Assembly (NCBI GenBank): GCA_000431315.1
Contig: HF989732.1
Coordinates: 1 to 47,158, forward strand
Direction: 5' to 3'
DNA: 47,158 nucleotides
DNA from: Brachyspira sp. CAG:484
Lineage (GTDB): Bacteria > Cyanobacteriota > Vampirovibrionia > Gastranaerophilales > Gastranaerophilaceae
A program made the translations under genes and the position numbers. Below, piece after piece: positions 42,274-47,158 of the stretch. Position 1 is the stretch's first letter. Every line of letters begins with the position of its first letter. The notes below the pieces were generated by a model. That model saw only the letters and a list, made by a program, of their open reading frames with translations. It ran no database searches and was not told the DNA's origin.

Positions 42274-42295
42274 GGTAGAAAAATCTACCGTTTTT
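42274..42295 (+). promoter_or_regulatory. Palindrome/hairpin in RND operon leader
   Basis: GGTAGA-AAAA-TCTACC followed by GTTTTT, about 30 bp before the membrane-fusion gene. It could be an operator for an efflux regulator or a weak attenuator. Confidence 0.4.
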
Positions 42296-42323
42296 GAACT
42301 TACAACTAATTTTGGAGAAGAGT

Positions 42324-43475
42324 ATGAAATACAGTTTAACAAGAAAACAATGGGCAGTATTAATTCTGTTGGTAATTATCGTTCCTATTATATACAATAA
42401 AACCTCTGGTTTTATTTCAGGTATTATACAACGTCGGGCAATGATGATGCCTAAGGAAGTTGAGGTTGATACTCCGCATTTGGAATCTGTAAATGTATCT
42501 GCAGAATCAACCGGAAGAGTTGAGGCAAAATATTCTGTTGACTTAGTTGCAAGAGTTCCGGGATTTTTATTGAAAAAGTATTTTAAAGAGGGTGATTTTG
42601 TTAAAAAAGGTCAGACTCTTTTCCAGATTGATCCGCGTGAATACCAGATTGAGGTTAATAATTCCGCTGCAAATGTAAACCAATATAGTGCATTGTTGAG
42701 AAACGCACAGCAGGAATTAAACAGAGCGAATGCTTTAATCAAAGAAGATTTGATTAGCCGTTCAGATGTTGATTCCAGCCTTGCTGCAAGAAACCAGAAC
42801 AAAGCTCTTCTTGATGCTGCAAGACAACAGCTTGAACTTGCAAAAGTTAACTTGAGCTATACTTCTATAAAATCCCCGATTGACGGAAGGATTGGTAAAG
42901 TTAATATTACTGAAGGAAACTATGTTACTGCAACTTCAGGTCCGCTTGTTAACATTGCCAGTGTAAATCCTGTCTATGTTACTTTCAGTCTGAAAGGTGA
43001 TGATTTTGTAAAATTGCTCAAAGCCAGCGATGAATTTAAAGATGTTGAAGTTAGAGTTCAATTCAGTGACGGAAGCTGGTATGACAAAGTAGGGAAAATT
43101 AATTTTGTAGATAATAAAATTGATAAAGATTCCGGATCCGTCTATATGAGAGCAACTTTTGATAATTCAAAAAGCTGGCTTGTTCCGGGTGCTTATATGA
43201 AAGTTCAGCTTACCGCTCCTAAACTGGTTAAGTTTATAACTGTTCCGCAGTCATGTACAAAAGGTGATGCTATGAGCGGATACTATGTCTGGACTGTTGA
43301 AGATAATAAAGCTGTTAAGAAAAATATTAAAGTTTCTGAAAATATAAATAACAACTGGGTTGTAAATAACGGCTTAAATCTCTCTGATATGGTTGTTGTT
43401 TCAGGTATTCAGAATATTTCTTCTGAAGGTCAGAAGTTGAAAATTATTGATAAAACTAAGAAGTCAGAAAAGTAG
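42324..43475 (+). CDS. RND efflux periplasmic adaptor (membrane fusion protein)
   Basis: The ATG at 42324 has GGAGAAGAG upstream; the TTG at 42294 is rejected. A signal anchor (about residues 10-32) is followed by the split lipoyl domain (YSVDLVARVPGFLLKKYFKE, GDFVKKGQTLFQIDPREYQ), a coiled-coil hairpin (about 105-165, NQYSALLRNAQQELNRANAL), then KSPIDGRIGKVNITEGNYV and the beta-barrel and membrane-proximal domains. This is the AcrA/MexA layout: it links the RND pump to the outer-membrane channel. It is first of a three-gene operon; the RND pump follows 13 bp later. Confidence 0.93.
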   Translation: MKYSLTRKQWAVLILLVIIVPIIYNKTSGFISGIIQRRAMMMPKEVEVDTPHLESVNVSAESTGRVEAKYSVDLVARVPGFLLKKYFKEGDFVKKGQTLFQIDPREYQIEVNNSAANVNQYSALLRNAQQELNRANALIKEDLISRSDVDSSLAARNQNKALLDAARQQLELAKVNLSYTSIKSPIDGRIGKVNITEGNYVTATSGPLVNIASVNPVYVTFSLKGDDFVKLLKASDEFKDVEVRVQFSDGSWYDKVGKINFVDNKIDKDSGSVYMRATFDNSKSWLVPGAYMKVQLTAPKLVKFITVPQSCTKGDAMSGYYVWTVEDNKAVKKNIKVSENINNNWVVNNGLNLSDMVVVSGIQNISSEGQKLKIIDKTKKSEK

Positions 43476-43488
43476 CAGGTAGAAATTA

Positions 43489-46400
43489 ATGAAAAAAGTA
43501 TTTGACAAAGATAAACTGTTCTTTTTTATAAGAAAACCGAGATTTGCACTTGTAATCTCTCTGTGTATAGTTATTTTAGGTTTAATCTCTCTTTTAAGCT
43601 TAAAACAGGAAAGCTATCCGGATGTTACACCTCCGCAGGTAAGAGTTTCTGCAAACTATCAGGGTGCCAGTGCAGAAGTTATTGAGTCTTCAGTAGCAAC
43701 AATTCTTGAAAATAAGCTGAATGGTGTTGAAAATATGACATATATGTCATCAACATCTACTGACGGCAGTTATTCTTTGACTTTGTACTTTAAAGTTGGA
43801 ACAGATAAGAACATTAACCTGATGAATGTACAGAACTTAATTCAAAGGGTTCAGTCACAGCTTCCGGAAGACGTTCAAAGAACAGGTGTTACAGCTATAA
43901 GCCGTTCTTCAGGGTCTGGTGCAATTATCTTAACCCTGTATCCGGAATCCGGCAATTGGACACAGCTTGATTTGACAAATTATGGTTCTATATATATTAA
44001 AGATGAATTAAAACGTGTTGAAGGTGTTGCTGATGTAAACGTATTCGGCGGCGGAAATTATTCAATGAGAATATGGCTTGATCCACAGAAAATGGCAGGG
44101 TTAAACGTTTCAACCGGAGAAGTTGCTTCTGCTATAAAAAACCAGAATACTCAGGTTGCAACCGGTGCTCTCGGTCAGTTACCTACAGATGAAGATCAGG
44201 CGCTGCAAATTACCTTGAAAACACCGGGCAGGCTTGATGATGTTAAACAATTTGAAAATATAATTATTCGTTCAAATATGGACGGCTCTAATGTTAAAAT
44301 TAAGGACATTGCCAGAGTTGAACTTGGTGCAGAATCTTATTCAAACTTAGGGCTTGTAAACGGTAAGCCTTCTGCGGTTGTTGTTATTTCACAACTGCCT
44401 GACGCTAATATCATTAACCTTTCAAAAGCAGTTAAGGCTAATGTTAATGAATTAAACTCAAGACTTACAAATGGTATAAAAATTTTATATGTAAAAGATG
44501 ACGCTGATTTTATCCACGAATCAATGAAGGAAGTTGAATTTACAATTCTTCTGACCGCATTAATCGTTGTTATAATTATTTATTTATTCCTTGGCGACGG
44601 AATGGCAACACTTGTTCCTTGTGTTACAATTCCTGTTTCGCTGATTGGTACATTCTTTGCCCTTAAAGTTATGGGAATGACGATTAATCTGTTGTCGTTA
44701 TTTGCGCTTGTACTTGCTGTCGGTGTGGTTGTTGATGACGCGATTGTTGTTATTGAAAACGTTAAACGTCATATTGATGAAGGTAAATCTGCAATAATTG
44801 CTACCCAGCTTACTATGGAAGAGGTAGGATTTGCTCTTGTTGCAATGGCAATGGTGCTGATGGCTGTATTTGTTCCTATTATATTTATGACCGGTATGAC
44901 CGGTGTTATGTATAAACAATTTGCAGTTTGTATTGCCGTATCAATTGCTATTTCTGCAATTTGTGCGTTGACATTATCTCCGGCAATGTGTTCTCATTTC
45001 TTCGGTCATGAAAAAGAAGCAAGAGATTATTCAAAATACCCTTGGCTTGCGCATATTGACAGTATTAAAGAAAGAATAAACAGAAGAACATCTGTTCTTG
45101 TTGTAAAATTCAATGAAGTATTTGAGAAAATTGAAAACTTCTATATGGAATATGTAACAAAGTTTGTTTACAATAAAAAACTGGTTGCAATATTCTATAT
45201 ATCTATCATTGCATTAACATTAATTTCATTTAAAACAATTTCAACAGGATTTATTCCTGACGAGGATCAGGGTGTATTGATTGCAAGTATTACTCTTCCT
45301 GATGGTGCATCACTTTCCAGAACAGAAGATGTTGCCAGAAAATTTACAGAACAAATTAAAGACATACCGGGAGTAAACCCTGAAAAACTTACCGTATTCG
45401 GCGGTGATGGTGCTGTAAACCAGGCAAACGTAATTATTCAGCTTCTGGATTACAGCGAGAGAAAAATGAATCCTGTTAAATGGGTTGAAAGAAAAATAAA
45501 AGGTCAGGCTACTGATATGTCACATGTAGCTGTTTTGAATCAAATCAGAGCAGTCGCATCAACTATAAAAGAAGCTTCTATTGTGGCATTTTCACCGCCT
45601 GCAATTAATGGTATGAGTATGATGGGCGGGTTTGAATTCCAGATGCTTTCACAGGGTGAATATACTCCTCAGGAACAGGAAAGCTGGGCTAATAAACTCG
45701 TTGCAGCGGCAAACCAGGATCCGTCTTTATCAAGTGTATATACTTCATTCCAGGCAAATGTGCCTCAGTATATTGTTGATATTGATTACGAAAAAGCAAT
45801 GGCTCAGAATATTGATTTGCAGGAACTTTATACAACACTGTCATCAATGCTCGGTACTAATTATGTAAATGACTTTAACAAATATGACCGTGTATTTAAG
45901 GTTCAAATGCAGGCTGAAAGTGACTTTAGAAATAAAGCTTCTGATTTGTCCGGCATATACGTTAAAAATACAAATGGAGTAATGGTTCCTATACTGTCTG
46001 TTGTAAAACTAAAACAGACTGTAGGTACAGCTTCAATCTCACGATACAACCAGTATAAATCAGTTCAAATTCAGGGACAGCAGGCAGCAGGAAAGAGTTC
46101 CGGTGATGCTATGACTGCAATGGAAAATGTTGCAAAACGCGTTCTGCCTTCTGATATAACATTTGACTGGTCCGGTACATCAGCTCAAGAACGTGAGGCT
46201 TCAGGACAGACTGCGATGATTGTCGGTATGGCTCTGGTATTTGTATACTTATTCCTTGTGGCATTGTATGAAAGTTATACAATTCCGGTTGCAGTACTTC
46301 TCATTTCACCAATTGCGGCGCTTGGTGCGTTAATATTCCAGATGATGATTAACCAGTCATTTGATATTTATTCCCAGGTTGGTATGATTACATTAATAGG

Positions 46401-46749
46401 TCTTGCGGCTAAACAATCAATCCTGATTGTTGAGTTTGCAAAAGAAGAACACGAAAAACATGGACTTTCCGTTAAAGATGCTGCTATAAAAGCTGCAAAA
46501 CTAAGATTCAGGGCGATTATGATGACTGAATTGGCGTTTATTATAGGTGTATTGCCAATGCTGTTTGCTGCCGGAGCAGGTGCTAATTCAAGAATTTCTG
46601 TAGGTTCAACAGTATTTGGCGGTATGATAGCCGCAGCTACACTGGGTGCAGTTCTTACACCGGCATTCTACGTAATTGTTCAGGAATTTGTTGACCTGTT
46701 CCCTAAAAAAGAAATTACTGAAAAAGATTTGGAGATTTCAATAAGATGA
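43489..46749 (+). CDS. RND-family efflux transporter (AcrB/MexB-like, HAE1)
   Basis: 1086 residues, twelve-TM RND layout with two large periplasmic loops. The N-terminus runs FFFIRKPRFALVISLCIVIL, then LKQESYPDVTPPQVRVSANY. TM4 carries the proton-relay Asp pair in LAVGVVVDDAIVVIENVKRH. The second half repeats the order with a TM11/12 region (GMITLIGLAAKQSILIVEFA). AcrB-like pumps export drugs, bile salts or lipids using the proton gradient. It is close to family length (about 1040), slightly longer because of an inter-half loop (KEARDYSKYPWLAHID). The substrate is not readable. Its stop overlaps the next start (ATGA). Confidence 0.95.
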   Translation: MKKVFDKDKLFFFIRKPRFALVISLCIVILGLISLLSLKQESYPDVTPPQVRVSANYQGASAEVIESSVATILENKLNGVENMTYMSSTSTDGSYSLTLYFKVGTDKNINLMNVQNLIQRVQSQLPEDVQRTGVTAISRSSGSGAIILTLYPESGNWTQLDLTNYGSIYIKDELKRVEGVADVNVFGGGNYSMRIWLDPQKMAGLNVSTGEVASAIKNQNTQVATGALGQLPTDEDQALQITLKTPGRLDDVKQFENIIIRSNMDGSNVKIKDIARVELGAESYSNLGLVNGKPSAVVVISQLPDANIINLSKAVKANVNELNSRLTNGIKILYVKDDADFIHESMKEVEFTILLTALIVVIIIYLFLGDGMATLVPCVTIPVSLIGTFFALKVMGMTINLLSLFALVLAVGVVVDDAIVVIENVKRHIDEGKSAIIATQLTMEEVGFALVAMAMVLMAVFVPIIFMTGMTGVMYKQFAVCIAVSIAISAICALTLSPAMCSHFFGHEKEARDYSKYPWLAHIDSIKERINRRTSVLVVKFNEVFEKIENFYMEYVTKFVYNKKLVAIFYISIIALTLISFKTISTGFIPDEDQGVLIASITLPDGASLSRTEDVARKFTEQIKDIPGVNPEKLTVFGGDGAVNQANVIIQLLDYSERKMNPVKWVERKIKGQATDMSHVAVLNQIRAVASTIKEASIVAFSPPAINGMSMMGGFEFQMLSQGEYTPQEQESWANKLVAAANQDPSLSSVYTSFQANVPQYIVDIDYEKAMAQNIDLQELYTTLSSMLGTNYVNDFNKYDRVFKVQMQAESDFRNKASDLSGIYVKNTNGVMVPILSVVKLKQTVGTASISRYNQYKSVQIQGQQAAGKSSGDAMTAMENVAKRVLPSDITFDWSGTSAQEREASGQTAMIVGMALVFVYLFLVALYESYTIPVAVLLISPIAALGALIFQMMINQSFDIYSQVGMITLIGLAAKQSILIVEFAKEEHEKHGLSVKDAAIKAAKLRFRAIMMTELAFIIGVLPMLFAAGAGANSRISVGSTVFGGMIAAATLGAVLTPAFYVIVQEFVDLFPKKEITEKDLEISIR

Positions 46750-47158
46750 AGAAGATTTTGAATTTAGTTTTAATATGCTCTGTTCTTACTATATCTTCCG
46801 CTTCTGTTCTGGCAAAGGATAAGGCTGAACAAGCCAATGTTAATATTGCCAAAAAACCGGAGGAAATACATATTGTTAAACCAGAGAAAAAGAAAAAGGT
46901 TAACAAACGCGAAGAGCGGAGAAAAAATGCTGAAAATGCCAAAAGCAAAAAGGAATCATCCAAAGAAGCAGAAGGCATGTATGAAACAAAATTCCCGGTA
47001 ATTAACAGCCAGATTGAATACGCTGATATGAACGGTGAGGTAACTTTGAGCGACTGTATAAAGCTTGCAATCACACACCACCCGACAATTATGTCAGCAA
47101 TCAGCAACGCTGAAATTTATAAAACAAGAATAGGTCAGGCATGGTCAAATTATTTCCC
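46746..47158 (+). CDS. TolC-like outer-membrane efflux protein, 3' end cut by window edge
   Basis: An ATG overlapping the RND stop (ATGA) opens a frame to the window end. The signal peptide MKKILNLVLICSVLTISSAS has a cleavage near VLA. A long Lys/Glu-rich linker (about 25-80) follows, then the OEP domain start GEVTLSDCIKLAITHHPTIM with AEIYKTRIGQAWSNY, typical of TolC/OprM family helix 1-2. It completes the tripartite pump. The charged linker before the OEP domain is longer than in E. coli TolC. Confidence 0.88.
   Translation, partial: MKKILNLVLICSVLTISSASVLAKDKAEQANVNIAKKPEEIHIVKPEKKKKVNKREERRKNAENAKSKKESSKEAEGMYETKFPVINSQIEYADMNGEVTLSDCIKLAITHHPTIMSAISNAEIYKTRIGQAWSNYF

Overview
The window is AT-rich, gene-dense bacterial chromosome from a diderm. 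The evidence for two membranes is an RND efflux operon, an MCE/MlaD protein, an MlaA-type protein and TolC-like, TonB-C-like and periplasmic thiol-redox proteins. Several traits together point, as an inference, to a non-photosynthetic relative of Cyanobacteria (Melainabacteria/Vampirovibrionia, probably gut Gastranaerophilales). These are pilin-like proteins with a near-invariant FTLAEVLITLGIIGVVAAMTLPSL-type start, many LysM proteins without signal peptides, short N-terminal peptides ending in SFKG, a VKOR-thioredoxin fusion, and large lineage-specific proteins. No rRNA, tRNA, CRISPR array, transposase or phage module was seen.

Layout. 1-1.6 kb: end of a pilin-like gene and two small unknowns. 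1.6-4.8 kb: acyl-CoA ligase (minus) divergent from miaB. 5.0-5.9 kb: a second pilin-like gene with a ten-G tract in its leader. 5.9-10.6 kb (minus): DAHP synthase, two TPR proteins, queH and a VKOR-DsbA-like fusion. 10.7-12.4 kb: MshEN-like protein and asparaginase. 12.4-16.9 kb (minus): LysM-lysozyme, LysM-amidase, upp and MlaD. 16.9-21.1 kb: omega-like protein, purine nucleoside phosphorylase, an EF-hand-like small protein and a duplicated 739-aa protein. 21.1-21.9 kb (minus): plsY and a small membrane protein. 22-25.9 kb: five-gene VWA / FHA-like membrane / TonB-C-like operon. 25.9-31.3 kb: small proteins, a frameshifted LysM gene, a guanidino-modifying-enzyme-like hydrolase, a 2-oxoacid decarboxylase and Hsp20. 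31.3-38.1 kb: a 2267-aa protein with an HExxH motif and eight tandem HTH-like modules. 38.1-39.9 kb: a GT6 (ABO blood-group-like) glycosyltransferase coupled to a sugar-nucleotide epimerase broken at an eleven-G tract. 40-47.2 kb: MlaA/alpha-beta-hydrolase fusion and an RND efflux operon running off the edge.

The most notable system is the epimerase-GT6 pair. The epimerase is out of frame at a G11 tract (coding strand), and removing one G restores a normal 300-aa protein. Its stop overlaps the GT6 start (ATGA), so tract length could switch both genes. GT6 enzymes make A/B histo-blood-group-type linkages, so this could be a phase-variable host-glycan mimic. A G10 tract in the pilin leader is currently in frame, and one G more or less gives a stop within a few codons. 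Two such tracts, both in surface-related genes of an AT-rich window, suggest contingency loci; homopolymer sequencing or assembly error is the main alternative.

Other genes suggest envelope work: lipid transport and synthesis (MlaD, MlaA fusion, PlsY), peptidoglycan cleavage (LysM enzymes), disulfide formation (VKOR fusion) and drug or lipid efflux (RND).
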